Positions 16,898 to 25,267 are shown, counted from the stretch's first letter. The stretch is 64,000 nucleotides of DNA from Desulfovibrio sp. G11 (GCF_900243745.1 NZ_LT984798.1:2288501-2352500); one strand, 5' to 3'. Notes: a model not told the origin generated them from the letters alone. A program made the numbers and translations.

Positions 16898-18307
16898 ATG
16901 GATACCATGAAAAAAACTTCGCGCTGGGTTCATCTCGCTTCTCTTTTTGGTATTTCAGCCCAGAAATTCCTGCTGTGTCTGTTTGACCTGCTGGCCCTTC
17001 TGGGAACCGCTCTCGCTGTATTTCTTGTCAGAGCCACTTTTGGCGGCCTTGATCCCGTACTGTACCACTGGGTTGTACCCATGCTCCTGCTCGGCCCTGT
17101 TTTTGGCGCCGGGCTGGGGCTGTACCAGACCGTAAGCCTTGCGCCACACCGTGAACTCAAGGCGCTGTTTCAGCTGACAAGCCTTCTGTACGCCATTATT
17201 CTGGCGGTTCTTTTTCTGTCCAAAACCGGCGACGCCTATTCACGCATTGTCATTATGGGTAGTTGGGCTGCTACTCTTTTCAGCATGCCGCTCATGCGCA
17301 GCCTGTGCCGCCGTCTTTACGCGCGGCGGCGCTGGTGGGGCAAACCCCTCGTTATTTTTGACCATTGCAGTGAAGGGCGCGAGCTGTGGCACTATCTGAA
17401 GCGCCACCCCGACAGGGGGCTTAACCCGGTGTCCATCTACGATCTGCCTGATGCGCCGGAGGACATGCGCTGCCTGTTTGCCTCTGTTGCTGCCCGGCAG
17501 CCCAAGGCTATGGCCCTGCTGCTGCAAAGAGTGGGCAAGGCGCAGGATGTGGACGTGATCACCGAGGCCAGCCGGTACTTCAGCAGCACCCTGGTGGTTC
17601 CGGCTTTTGGCGGCAATTTTCGTGTCCACTGGCTGACGCCGCGCGATCTGGGCAATGCCGTGGGGCTGCTGGTACGGCAAAATCTGCGTGACAGGCGCCG
17701 TCTTTTTGTCAAAAGATGTCTGGATATCGGTCTGTGCCTGCTTGGTTCGGCCCTTTTACTGCCTCTTGGGGCTGTTCTTGCCCTTATAATAAAGCTGGAC
17801 AGCCCCGGGCCGGTTTTTTACCGCCAGACGCGTATCGGTCGAGGCGGCAGGGAGATCCGGATATTCAAGTTCCGCACTATGGTGTGTGACGCGGACAGGG
17901 TGCTCAGGGACATGCTGAGCAGCGATGCCGGCCTGCGCGCAGAATGGGCCTGTGACCGCAAGCTCAAGTGCGATCCGCGCGTTACCCGCGTGGGGCGCTT
18001 GCTGCGCAAGCTCAGTCTTGATGAATTGCCGCAGCTCATTAACGTGGTGACGGGCGATATGAGCCTTGTGGGGCCGCGCCCCATCGTCAGGGCCGAAGTG
18101 AAAAAATACGGCCCTGTATTTGACGAATACTGCATGGTGCGGCCCGGCATTACGGGCTTGTGGCAGGTTTCCGGCCGCAATAATACCACCTATGAGGAGC
18201 GCGTGAATTTTGACCAGTATTATATCAACAACTGGTCTGTATGGATGGATCTGTGGATTATGTGCAAAACCGTGCCTGTGGTCATTCTGGGGCATGGAGC
18301 CTACTGA
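16898..18307 (+). CDS. Undecaprenyl-phosphate sugar-1-phosphate transferase (WbaP/WcaJ type)
   Basis: A polyprenyl-phosphate hexose-phosphate transferase of about 469 residues. The N-terminal half has four to five membrane segments and a nucleotide-binding-like CoA_binding_3 region. The C-terminal catalytic domain (about 280-469) begins KRCLDIGLCLLGSALLLP and carries the signatures FKFRTM, RKLSLDELPQLINV, DMSLVGPRP and RPGITGLWQVSGR. It starts glycan assembly by moving a sugar-phosphate from a nucleotide sugar to the lipid carrier at the inner membrane. Starts at 16898 (MDTMKK) or 16907 (MKK) are both possible. Its stop overlaps the next gene's start (TGATG). Confidence 0.92.
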   Translation: MDTMKKTSRWVHLASLFGISAQKFLLCLFDLLALLGTALAVFLVRATFGGLDPVLYHWVVPMLLLGPVFGAGLGLYQTVSLAPHRELKALFQLTSLLYAIILAVLFLSKTGDAYSRIVIMGSWAATLFSMPLMRSLCRRLYARRRWWGKPLVIFDHCSEGRELWHYLKRHPDRGLNPVSIYDLPDAPEDMRCLFASVAARQPKAMALLLQRVGKAQDVDVITEASRYFSSTLVVPAFGGNFRVHWLTPRDLGNAVGLLVRQNLRDRRRLFVKRCLDIGLCLLGSALLLPLGAVLALIIKLDSPGPVFYRQTRIGRGGREIRIFKFRTMVCDADRVLRDMLSSDAGLRAEWACDRKLKCDPRVTRVGRLLRKLSLDELPQLINVVTGDMSLVGPRPIVRAEVKKYGPVFDEYCMVRPGITGLWQVSGRNNTTYEERVNFDQYYINNWSVWMDLWIMCKTVPVVILGHGAY

Positions 18308-19467
18308 TGGGTGAGCGCGGCAACAGGCTGAACCGTTTTCTCGACCGGTGGGCAGGCATCCCGCTGACTGTCTGCACGGCGGGGCTGCGGGCCGCAGCCG
18401 GAACAGCCCGGCTGAACATGCCGGCCGAACCGCAGCGGGTAGGGTTTCTCTGTCTTGGTGCCATTGGCGACCTGCTGCTTTTGTCATCCCTGATTACGGC
18501 CCTGCGCAGGCGTCTTCCCCATGCGCGTTTTTACCTGTTGACCACCAGCGGAAACGCCGCCACGGCGTCGCTGATTCCGGGCATTGATGAAAGCGCCTCT
18601 TTCAGCGTACGCAAGGTCCCGGCCATGCTGGACTGGCTGCGCAGAAAAAAGCTGGACATGCTTTTCGACAGCAGCCAGTGGCCCCGGCTCGGGGCTGTGC
18701 TGAGCAACCTGTCGGGAGCGCCCTGCACCGTGGGTTTTGATACCCCCGGGCAGTGCAGGGCCTGCGGTTATTCGCACCGGGTGCCGCACTGCGCGGACAG
18801 GCACGAGGTGGAAAATTTTCTGGCCCTGGGCAAAGCGGTTTATGACGATCTGGAGGGCGAGCCATGCCTTGCCCTGCCCGTCGAGGCTCCGGCGGATGCC
18901 GTCAGGGCTGATCACATGCTGACAGAGCTTGCGGGGGCGTGCCTGCCGCGTGTTTATCTGCACATGTGGCCGTCGGGCATCCATGCCCGGCTCAAGGAAT
19001 GGCCTTCGGGCCACTGGGCGGCCCTGGCCCGGGAACTGGCCGGGCGCGGTTTTCAGGTCTGCCTCACCGGGGCGCAGGGCGACGCGGCGCGAAATGCGGC
19101 CTTTCTTGTGGCTCACGCGGACTGTCCCGCCGTATCCCTTGCGGGCGATCTGTCGCTTGCCGGGCTTGCCTGGATGTTCTCCAGGTCGGCAGGGGCTGTT
19201 TCTGTCAATACAGGAACCATGCATCTGGCGGCCCTTGCCGGCGCGCCCACAGTGGGGCTGCACGGGCCTACCAATCCGCTCCGCTGGGGCCCCTGGGGCA
19301 GGAAGGTCCAGAGCCTGCTGCCGCATTCGGGGGCCTGTGCCTATCTGAACCTTGGCTTTGAATATCCCCAGCCACCGGTGACATGTATGGAAAATCTGCC
19401 CGTGAGTGATGTGCTGGATGCTCTGGCGCGCATGGGTGTGTGCGGGCCTGCATTAGCTGCTGACTGA
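18307..19467 (+). CDS. Glycosyltransferase family 9 (heptosyltransferase-like)
   Basis: A 386-residue GT9 protein. Visible marks are the N-terminal FLCLGAIGDLLLLSSLITALRRRLP strand-helix unit and the C-terminal nucleotide-sugar site SVNTGTMHLAALAGAPTVGLHGPTNPLRWGPWG. GT9 enzymes usually transfer heptose from ADP-heptose to LPS core. The start codon overlaps the stop of the upstream transferase by one base, so both act in one pathway, probably cell-surface glycan or LPS. A cysteine-containing patch (CRACGYSHRVPHCADRH) is unusual for the family. Confidence 0.88.
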   Translation: MGERGNRLNRFLDRWAGIPLTVCTAGLRAAAGTARLNMPAEPQRVGFLCLGAIGDLLLLSSLITALRRRLPHARFYLLTTSGNAATASLIPGIDESASFSVRKVPAMLDWLRRKKLDMLFDSSQWPRLGAVLSNLSGAPCTVGFDTPGQCRACGYSHRVPHCADRHEVENFLALGKAVYDDLEGEPCLALPVEAPADAVRADHMLTELAGACLPRVYLHMWPSGIHARLKEWPSGHWAALARELAGRGFQVCLTGAQGDAARNAAFLVAHADCPAVSLAGDLSLAGLAWMFSRSAGAVSVNTGTMHLAALAGAPTVGLHGPTNPLRWGPWGRKVQSLLPHSGACAYLNLGFEYPQPPVTCMENLPVSDVLDALARMGVCGPALAAD

Positions 19468-19526
19468 CGTTTTCGGCCTGCGGGACCGCAGCATTCCATT
19501 TCACCAGAGATGCCCCAGGAGTAGCC

Positions 19527-20690
19527 ATGCGTCTGCCAGACTTTGAGCTGGAGGTATTTTTCAGCCGCTACGAATTTTCCACGCCCTGCCTGCTGGCGCA
19601 GTCCGACTGCGAAAGCCTGAGTATTGATGACCTGCTGGCTCTGGAGCCGGACCCGGAAAAAGCCCGGCACGAGTTTTTGCAAACCCGTCTCGGCTATAGT
19701 CCCAATGACGGCAGCCCTGCCTTGCGTCAGGCCGTCTCGGGGCTGTACAGGCACATGGCTGAAAAGGATGTGCTGCTGTTTACCGGCGCGCAGGAAGGCA
19801 TATTCGCCTGCATGAATGTGCTGCTGGAGCCGGGCGATCATGTCATATGCCAGTTTCCGGGCTATCAGTCCCTGTATGATCTGCCGCGCGCGCTGGGCTG
19901 CCATGTGGACTTCTGGCGGCAAGAGGCTGAAGGCGACGGCGGCTGGCGGCTTGATCTGGACGTCCTCAAAAGCCTGATCCGCCCCGAAACCAGGCTTGTT
20001 GTCATCAATTCACCGCATAATCCCACGGGCTTTGCCCTTGATGCCAGCCAGACTGAAGAGCTTTGCGCTCTGGCGCGGCAGCACGGCATCTGGATATTCG
20101 CCGACGAGGTTTACCGGGGGCTGGGCTGGAATGCGCTTCCGGGGGAAGAAGACCGCGGCTGTGAAGAAATTGCGCCCTGGCTGTGCGATATGTACGAGCG
20201 CGGCATTTCCCTGGGCGTCATGAGCAAGGCCTACGGTCTGCCCGGCGTGCGGGTGGGCTGGCTGGCCTGCGGCAATGCCGGGCTTATGGGCGGCATCAGC
20301 CGCTACAAGAACTATCTGAGTATCTGCGGAGCCGCGCCGTCAGAATCGCTGGCCTGCACGGCTCTGGCACACGGTTCTGCGCTTTTGCAGCGCAGCAGAA
20401 GTATCATCCAGGAAAATCTGCGTGTTGCAGATGCATTTTTTGCACGCCATGCGGATTTTTTTACCTATAACCGGCCACTGGCCGGTCCCATAGGTCTTCC
20501 TCTGTTGCACGGGGATGAATCTTCTGAGGCTTTCTGCATCCGTCTTGCGCGCGAGGCCGGGGTACTGTTGCTGCCCGGCAGTGTGTACGGCCTTACAGCC
20601 CCTTATGTGCGTATGGGGTTTGGACGTAAAAACTTTGCCGCAAATCTTGACGTGCTGGACGGCTGGCTGCAAAGGCAAAAAACAGGCTGA
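19527..20690 (+). CDS. PLP-dependent class I/II aminotransferase
   Basis: A 387-residue fold-type I aminotransferase. It has the NSPHNPTG motif, FADEVYRGLGW, the PLP lysine in MSKAYGLPGVRVGW and the C-terminal Arg in VRMGFGRKNF, which binds the substrate carboxylate. It is close in style to aspartate/aromatic aminotransferases and to VioD-like enzymes. AGGAG lies just before the ATG. It follows the GT9 gene by 59 bp and is the last gene before a strong terminator, so it may belong to the same transcript, though its link to glycan synthesis is uncertain. Confidence 0.88.
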   Translation: MRLPDFELEVFFSRYEFSTPCLLAQSDCESLSIDDLLALEPDPEKARHEFLQTRLGYSPNDGSPALRQAVSGLYRHMAEKDVLLFTGAQEGIFACMNVLLEPGDHVICQFPGYQSLYDLPRALGCHVDFWRQEAEGDGGWRLDLDVLKSLIRPETRLVVINSPHNPTGFALDASQTEELCALARQHGIWIFADEVYRGLGWNALPGEEDRGCEEIAPWLCDMYERGISLGVMSKAYGLPGVRVGWLACGNAGLMGGISRYKNYLSICGAAPSESLACTALAHGSALLQRSRSIIQENLRVADAFFARHADFFTYNRPLAGPIGLPLLHGDESSEAFCIRLAREAGVLLLPGSVYGLTAPYVRMGFGRKNFAANLDVLDGWLQRQKTG

Positions 20691-20740
20691 TATTTTTACG
20701 GCGCCGCCGCTTAAGGACAAGGCCGCATTGATCACGCGAC

Positions 20741-20774
20741 AAAGGCCCCGGAACAGCTCCGGGGCCTTTGTTTT
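20741..20774 (+). terminator. Rho-independent terminator after the aminotransferase gene
   Basis: A perfect 12-bp stem, AAAGGCCCCGGA with TCCGGGGCCTTT, and a 5-base loop (ACAGC) are followed by GTTTT. Confidence 0.88.
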
Positions 20775-20843
20775 GTACCTTTCCCTTTCAGGTTGGGAGA
20801 GCTTTTGTACCAACCATCCATAAGAAATAAGAGTGTTAGGGGG

Positions 20844-20881
20844 TGTGGGGGGGCCCTTTTGCAAAAGGGTCCCCCCCCACA
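20844..20881. repeat. Palindrome with seven- and eight-base G/C tracts
   Basis: TGTG7CCCTTTT faces AAAAGGGTC8ACA across a GC centre, with one bulged base. It lies between the convergent aminotransferase and HMA_2 genes. On the minus strand it could act as the terminator of the metal operon, although no T run follows. The layout also suggests a dispersed palindromic repeat. Confidence 0.6.
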
Positions 20882-20943
20882 AGATATTTCACCTTCAAAC
20901 AATCCGGGTTCTTCCCCCACAAGGTTTTTTAAATACCCCAGTC

Positions 20944-21231
20944 CTAAAATTCCGGTACGTCCGCGGGTTTTCCATCCCTGACCTTATCAAGATAGACGGC
21001 CCAGGCCTCGCCGATGGCAAAAAGCCGTTCTTTGGGTATGGCCTTGCTGTCATACAGGATAAGCACGGAGCCGCTTACGGGATTGCATTCCACAGCGTTT
21101 ACTCCGGCAATGGCTTTCAGGCGGGTTTCAGCAAGTGCGGCCACGGATCCGTTGCGGAGGGCGGGGTGGCGTATGCGCACTCTTCCGTCCACAAAACTGC
21201 GTACATATCTAAGAAGATGCAGGGTGTTCAA
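20944..21231 (-). CDS. HMA_2-like heavy-metal-associated domain protein
   Basis: A small protein of about 95 residues, with the ferredoxin-like fold pattern of HMA_2 domains but no CxxC. Its centre GRVRIRHPALRNGSVAALAE is clearly related to GRARLRHPALADAGAREIAR in the protein at 24582 and to the N-terminus of the P-type ATPase upstream. The start is a TTG at 21231 with GGAGA at normal spacing, inside the 3' end of the ATPase gene (23-bp overlap), so it is translationally coupled. It probably serves the ATPase as an accessory or membrane-recruiting domain. A later start cannot be excluded. Confidence 0.72.
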   Translation of the reverse strand: MNTLHLLRYVRSFVDGRVRIRHPALRNGSVAALAETRLKAIAGVNAVECNPVSGSVLILYDSKAIPKERLFAIGEAWAVYLDKVRDGKPADVPEF

Positions 21232-23365
21232 AATGGCTCTCCTCGCCCGGAAGGGCCTTTTGGGGCAAATGCGGGCGCATGGCGTTGAGCGCTACGCCCA
21301 GAGTCGTCACATTGTGCAGCAGGGCCGAAACGCCGGGGCCGATGATCATGAAAAGCCCGCCCACAAGAAATGCGCTGTTGAGCGCCAGCGTGGATACAAA
21401 GTTGAAGTGTATGCGGCGCAGGGTGCGCCTGCCCAGCAAACGGGCACTGACAAGCCCTTCAAGGCTGGGATGGGTCAGCAGCACGTTGGCTACCTCGCGG
21501 GCCAGATCGGTGCCGTCGCTCATGGCAACGCCCACATGTGACGCTGAAAGGGCCGGGGCGTCGTTGATGCCATCGCCTACCATGAGCACCTTGCAGCCCT
21601 GGTCGGTGAGGTCCTGTACAATGCGGGCCTTGTCTGCGGGCAGCACCTGGGCACGGTACTCGCTGATGCCGACACTGCCGGCCACGGCACGTGCGGTGCG
21701 CTCATCGTCTCCGGTGAGCATGAGTATGCGCCCGAAGCCCAGGCCACGAAGCTCTTCCACCACGCGCGCGGCTTCCGGACGCAGGGGATCTTCAATGGAG
21801 ACCATGCCGGCGAGCTTGCCGTCTTCGCTCATGAAAAGCAGCGAGCGCCCCAGGGCCGCCTGCTCTTCTACGACATGCTGCAGGGGGGAGAGGTCAACGC
21901 CTTCGTCGTGCTCGATGTAGTGGCGGCTGCCCACGCGCATTTTTTTGCCATAAAGGGAAGAGGCCACACCGTGCGCCACAAGATATTCCACATGGGCGTG
22001 TTCTTCTTCGTGTTTAAGCCCTTCCTCATCGGCCTTGCGCACCACGGCGCGCGCCACAGGATGGGGAAAATGCTCTTCAAGGCAGGCCATGACGCGCAGA
22101 ACCTCGGTGCGGTCAAAGCCCGGGGCGGGGAAAACTTCCACAACCTTGGGGCTGGCCTGGGTAAGCGTGCCGGTTTTGTCAAAGACGACGGTGTCGGCCT
22201 CATTGAGGGCTTCAAGGTATCGTCCGCCCTTGATGGCCATGCCGTGGCGCGCGCCTTCGCGCATGGATGCCAGCACCGCCAGCGGTGTGGCCAGCTTGAG
22301 CGCGCAGGAGTAATCCACAAGCAGCACCGAGGCCGCACGGCGAAAGTCCCGCGTGAGCAGCCAGACCACGGCGGCCAGACCAAAGGTAAAGGGTACGGCC
22401 ATGTCTGCCAGACGTTCGTATTTGCCCTGTATGCCCGCCTTGAGCGTTTCTGATTCTTCAATAAATTTGACAACCTGACGCAAGCGCGTACCATCGCCCA
22501 CATACTTGGCGCGGATGACAAGGCGACCTTCCTCCACCACGGTGCCTGCGAAAACAGACGCTCCCACCATCCTTCTGACGCCGAGCGGCTCCCCTGTCAT
22601 GGAGGACTGGTTGACTACCGCGCAGCCTTCTTCCACCACGCCGTCCACGGGGATGCTGCCGCCGTCGCGCACAACCACAAGGTCGTCTTCTTTTACCTGG
22701 GCAAGGGGAACGGATACTTCCGTTCCATCAACAAGCAGCCAGACGTTTTCCACATTAAGGGCAAGACTTTCGGTCAGTGTGGCCATGGAGCGGCGGCGGG
22801 TCCAGTATTCGAGGGTTTCGCCCAGGCCAAGCAGAAGGGTGAGCAGGCTCACCGTGCGGAAGTCGCGCATGATGAGCGACGCGCCAATGGCCGCCGCGTC
22901 AAGCACATCCACGTTGAGCGCTCCACGCAGGACGGCCTGTATGCCCTTGAAAAGAAAAGGCACAGCGCTGGCCACGCTGTTGACGATGCGCAGGGCCATG
23001 GGCAGCAGGGGCCGCACAAAAACGTACTGAAAGACCGGCATAAGGCCTTCGGTAAGTGTGGCCTCCCCGGGGCCGGGCGTGCCGTCATCGGCAGTTGCGG
23101 CCATATGGGTCAGGGGTCCCTGTTCGTCGCTTGCGCCTACAAGCAGGGTCAGGGCGCTTTCGCGGCTCTGCTGGTCTTCATAAAAAAACAGCAGGCTGCC
23201 CAGGCGCGGCGTAACGCGCGCCACAATGATGCCGGGCAGGGTAGCCAGGGCGCCTGCCAGTGCTTCGGCCTGCGCAAGGTTGAGGGGGCAAGAGGCGCGC
23301 ACGCGCATTCTGCCGGAATCGGGCGTGGCTAGGCCACGTAACTCATGGACAATATAAAAACGCAT
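21209..23365 (-). CDS. P1B-type ATPase with SCALK transmembrane motif (FezB-like)
   Basis: A 718-residue P-type ATPase. Order: HMA_2-like N-terminal domain (1-80, no CxxC), membrane segments (about 110-190), actuator SMTGEP (255-260), membrane metal site DYSCALKLATP (351-361), phosphorylation DKTGT (396-400), FPHP (433-436), TGDD (551-554), MVGDGINDAPA (595-605) and a last membrane pair with HNVTTLG. The usual CPC, SPC or TPC is replaced by SCALK; this class includes ATPases of ferrosome clusters, which move iron into lipid-bounded granules. Substrate and compartment are inference. AGGAG lies seven bases before the ATG at 23365; upstream sequence to 23785 overlaps another gene. Confidence 0.9.
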   Translation of the reverse strand: MRFYIVHELRGLATPDSGRMRVRASCPLNLAQAEALAGALATLPGIIVARVTPRLGSLLFFYEDQQSRESALTLLVGASDEQGPLTHMAATADDGTPGPGEATLTEGLMPVFQYVFVRPLLPMALRIVNSVASAVPFLFKGIQAVLRGALNVDVLDAAAIGASLIMRDFRTVSLLTLLLGLGETLEYWTRRRSMATLTESLALNVENVWLLVDGTEVSVPLAQVKEDDLVVVRDGGSIPVDGVVEEGCAVVNQSSMTGEPLGVRRMVGASVFAGTVVEEGRLVIRAKYVGDGTRLRQVVKFIEESETLKAGIQGKYERLADMAVPFTFGLAAVVWLLTRDFRRAASVLLVDYSCALKLATPLAVLASMREGARHGMAIKGGRYLEALNEADTVVFDKTGTLTQASPKVVEVFPAPGFDRTEVLRVMACLEEHFPHPVARAVVRKADEEGLKHEEEHAHVEYLVAHGVASSLYGKKMRVGSRHYIEHDEGVDLSPLQHVVEEQAALGRSLLFMSEDGKLAGMVSIEDPLRPEAARVVEELRGLGFGRILMLTGDDERTARAVAGSVGISEYRAQVLPADKARIVQDLTDQGCKVLMVGDGINDAPALSASHVGVAMSDGTDLAREVANVLLTHPSLEGLVSARLLGRRTLRRIHFNFVSTLALNSAFLVGGLFMIIGPGVSALLHNVTTLGVALNAMRPHLPQKALPGEESHFEHPASS

Positions 23366-23518
23366 GCGCGCTCCTGTTCCATACATAAAGCAAAGGCTGC
23401 AAACTGCGGGATGTGGGCCATCGCCCGGAGAAGGGGCGGTATCGCCTGAAGGGAGCCGGACAGGCCGGGGCGCGTCGGGCGTTTTTTGACCGGATGTTTT
23501 GGACGAACAGTAATAAAG

Positions 23519-23541
23519 TGCGCGGACGTAAGGTCCGCGCA
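23519..23541 (-). other. Hairpin between the small membrane protein gene and the ATPase gene
   Basis: A 9-bp stem, TGCGCGGAC with GTCCGCGCA, has a five-base loop in the 211-bp intercistronic space. On the minus strand CTTTATTACTG follows. It could be a partial terminator or an mRNA stabiliser that sets the ratio of the small protein to the ATPase. Confidence 0.4.
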
Positions 23542-23576
23542 GGGCAAGCGCCTTACCGGAGGCAAGGCCGATTGCG

Positions 23577-23831
23577 TTAGGCTTCAGCAGCGTCCTTGCC
23601 GGCCTTGCGTTTTTCAGAGGCCAGACGTGCTTCGGCGGTGAGGTCTTCCACATCTTCCTTGAGGGCCTCGACCTTGGTGAGCAGAGCGTCTTTGACGTCG
23701 ATGCCGCGGCTGATAAGGTCAGTAGCCAGGGGCTTGAAATCGACCTTGCCGCGGTTAACGGCGGCAACGCCCACAGCACCGACAATCAGGCCGCCCAGGA
23801 ACCACAGGCCGCACTTGAAACCGCTATTCAT
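23577..23831 (-). CDS. Small membrane protein with coiled-coil tail (DUF6110-like)
   Basis: An 84-residue protein with one N-terminal membrane segment rich in glycine (WFLGGLIVGAVGVAAV) and a charged helical C-terminal half (VEALKEDVEDLTAEARLASEKRKAGKD). The pattern of GG..G..VG helix, then DLI/KDA..K and AEA...E matches DUF6110 proteins, as I recall them, which sit next to P-type ATPases in Clostridia and in ferrosome clusters. It probably inserts into the organelle or inner membrane. It is the first gene of the minus-strand group that continues with the ATPase. Confidence 0.75.
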   Translation of the reverse strand: MNSGFKCGLWFLGGLIVGAVGVAAVNRGKVDFKPLATDLISRGIDVKDALLTKVEALKEDVEDLTAEARLASEKRKAGKDAAEA

Positions 23832-24118
23832 AACTATCTCCTTTACGTGTTTGCACTATGCCGTCTCTTCCGTCGGGCAGGTGCCCACCCTCCGGATATT
23901 GTTCGTGTCCTTGCCGAAAAATGCGGCAGGTAAAAAATGGTATAATAAAAGAAGTCCGATGAAAAGTCTGTAAGTGGCCGCAAAAACGGCTTTTTGTGGC
24001 GGCGGCTTCGCATGCCGCCGGGGCGGCGCCTGATGCGCCGGACGCGGTTTCAGCCATATGTTGCTACGGCATGACCGGAGGCCCGGCTTTTCAGAAGCGC
24101 CGCGTGAAAAAAAAGTGC

Positions 24119-24367
24119 TTAGTTGCCGGAGGCCGCCAGGTCGACCTTGATGTAGTCCGCTTCGCTGTTGCGCAGGGAAATGGTTACCCCGGAAAGGCGC
24201 AGGGCCACCGGATCCTTGAGGGGAGCCCGCCCGACGACAGAAACTGTCGTGCCGGGGATAAGCCCCATGTCGCGAATGCGGCGGTTCATTTCACCAAGGG
24301 CTTCCACAGCGGCGATTCTGCCCTTCTGGCCTACCTGCATCTGACGCAGATTGACAATCTGGCTCAT
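24119..24367 (-). CDS. feoA: FeoA-family protein
   Basis: An 82-residue SH3-like FeoA protein with the pattern LRQMQVGQKGRIAAVEALGEMNRRIRDMGLIPGTTVSVVGRAPLKDPV. FeoA helps the ferrous iron permease FeoB, but no feoB follows. The gene instead stands between the DUF6110-like/ATPase genes and the divergently transcribed HMA_2 protein, which suggests an iron role for the whole locus. The start at 24367 is the first that matches the family. Confidence 0.88.
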   Translation of the reverse strand: MSQIVNLRQMQVGQKGRIAAVEALGEMNRRIRDMGLIPGTTVSVVGRAPLKDPVALRLSGVTISLRNSEADYIKVDLAASGN

Positions 24368-24581
24368 GCGTGTTCTCTCTTTTTTAGCATTACCGGGTAA
24401 TGCATCTGAATAGCATTTCAGGCCGTATAGGCCCATGCCGCAACCTGATGCGGCGCTTGCGCCATCTGGCGTTTTTTCAGGCTTGGCAGCGATCTTGCTC
24501 CCAATAGGGAGAGGTGTCAAGAGAAAAGAAAGTCAATTTCAACCGGAGTCCTCAAGCCCCGTATTTTGCCAAGGAGAGAGC

Positions 24582-25151
24582 ATGCAGCGACCATATGTTG
24601 CACATCTGATGGAAGGCAGGGCACGGTTGCGCCATCCGGCTCTGGCCGATGCTGGTGCGCGTGAGATCGCACGGGTCTTGCTGCTGGATGAGGCCGGCGT
24701 TTGCGAAGTGCGCCCCGGCAAGGAATCCCTCTTGCTGCTTATGGATTCCGGCACGGACTTTGCCGCTATCTGTCTGCGGCTGGAAGAAAAAATGCCGGGG
24801 CTTCTGACGCCCAGGGCCGAGGCCGCCGCGGCCCGCAGGACCGAAAGGCGCGCGTGTTTTGCCGCTGCCCAGGGCGAAGGCCGGGGGCGCAGAAAAGAAA
24901 GCCGTGGATGCGGAGATATGTTGGGAGACGTGCGCCTTCCCGGTTTTTTGCAGGTCCTGGGCAAGGGCAACGGCAAAACCAGGATTATGGGTGTCAGTCC
25001 GCGCAAGTTTGAGGTGCGCACCATGCTTGGTGCGGGCAGCCTGTGCCTTTTGTCCGGACTGGCCGGAGGCAAGGCCCTGCATGTGGCTGCCGGACTGGCC
25101 TGGGCGGCGCTGGCAACCCGTCATGTATGGGTACGCCGCAAGGCCCTGTAG
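24582..25151 (+). CDS. HMA_2-like domain protein with C-terminal membrane hairpin (FezC-like)
   Basis: A 189-residue protein. An HMA_2-like domain at 1-85 (MEGRARLRHPALADAGAREIA) lacks CxxC. A basic linker rich in Arg/Ala follows, then a C-terminal pair of hydrophobic segments (RTMLGAGSLCLLSGLAGGKALHVAAGLAWAALATRHVWV) with glycine motifs. AAGGAGAG precedes the ATG at 24582. It is divergent from feoA with 214 bp between. The layout (metal-associated domain plus hydrophobic tail beside a P1B ATPase) is what I recall for FezC-type ferrosome proteins; identity needs a search. Confidence 0.78.
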   Translation: MQRPYVAHLMEGRARLRHPALADAGAREIARVLLLDEAGVCEVRPGKESLLLLMDSGTDFAAICLRLEEKMPGLLTPRAEAAAARRTERRACFAAAQGEGRGRRKESRGCGDMLGDVRLPGFLQVLGKGNGKTRIMGVSPRKFEVRTMLGAGSLCLLSGLAGGKALHVAAGLAWAALATRHVWVRRKAL

Positions 25152-25215
25152 GATCGCTTTTCAGGAACCTGCGGAAGGCGGCGCTGCCCGATTGAGGGCA
25201 GTGCCGTGTTGTCAT

Positions 25216-25267
25216 GACAAGGGTCTGAGGCCGGAGCGCACAGTTGTTCCGGCTTCAGACCCTTGTC
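25216..25267. repeat. Long inverted repeat between convergent genes
   Basis: Two 20-base arms match at 19 of 20 positions: GACAAGGGTCTGA and GCCGGA blocks and their complements, with a 12-base loop. No T run follows on either strand. It lies between the HMA_2 gene and acs, which converge, so it may work as a bidirectional transcription barrier. Confidence 0.7.

Noticed and set aside
20830..20940. Short proteins rich in Gly-Pro-Phe encoded on both strands around the G/C palindrome
   Set aside because: They are by-products of the palindrome and its tracts.
23996..24400. A 134-residue plus-strand frame over feoA
   Set aside because: Antisense to feoA, whose family pattern is clear.
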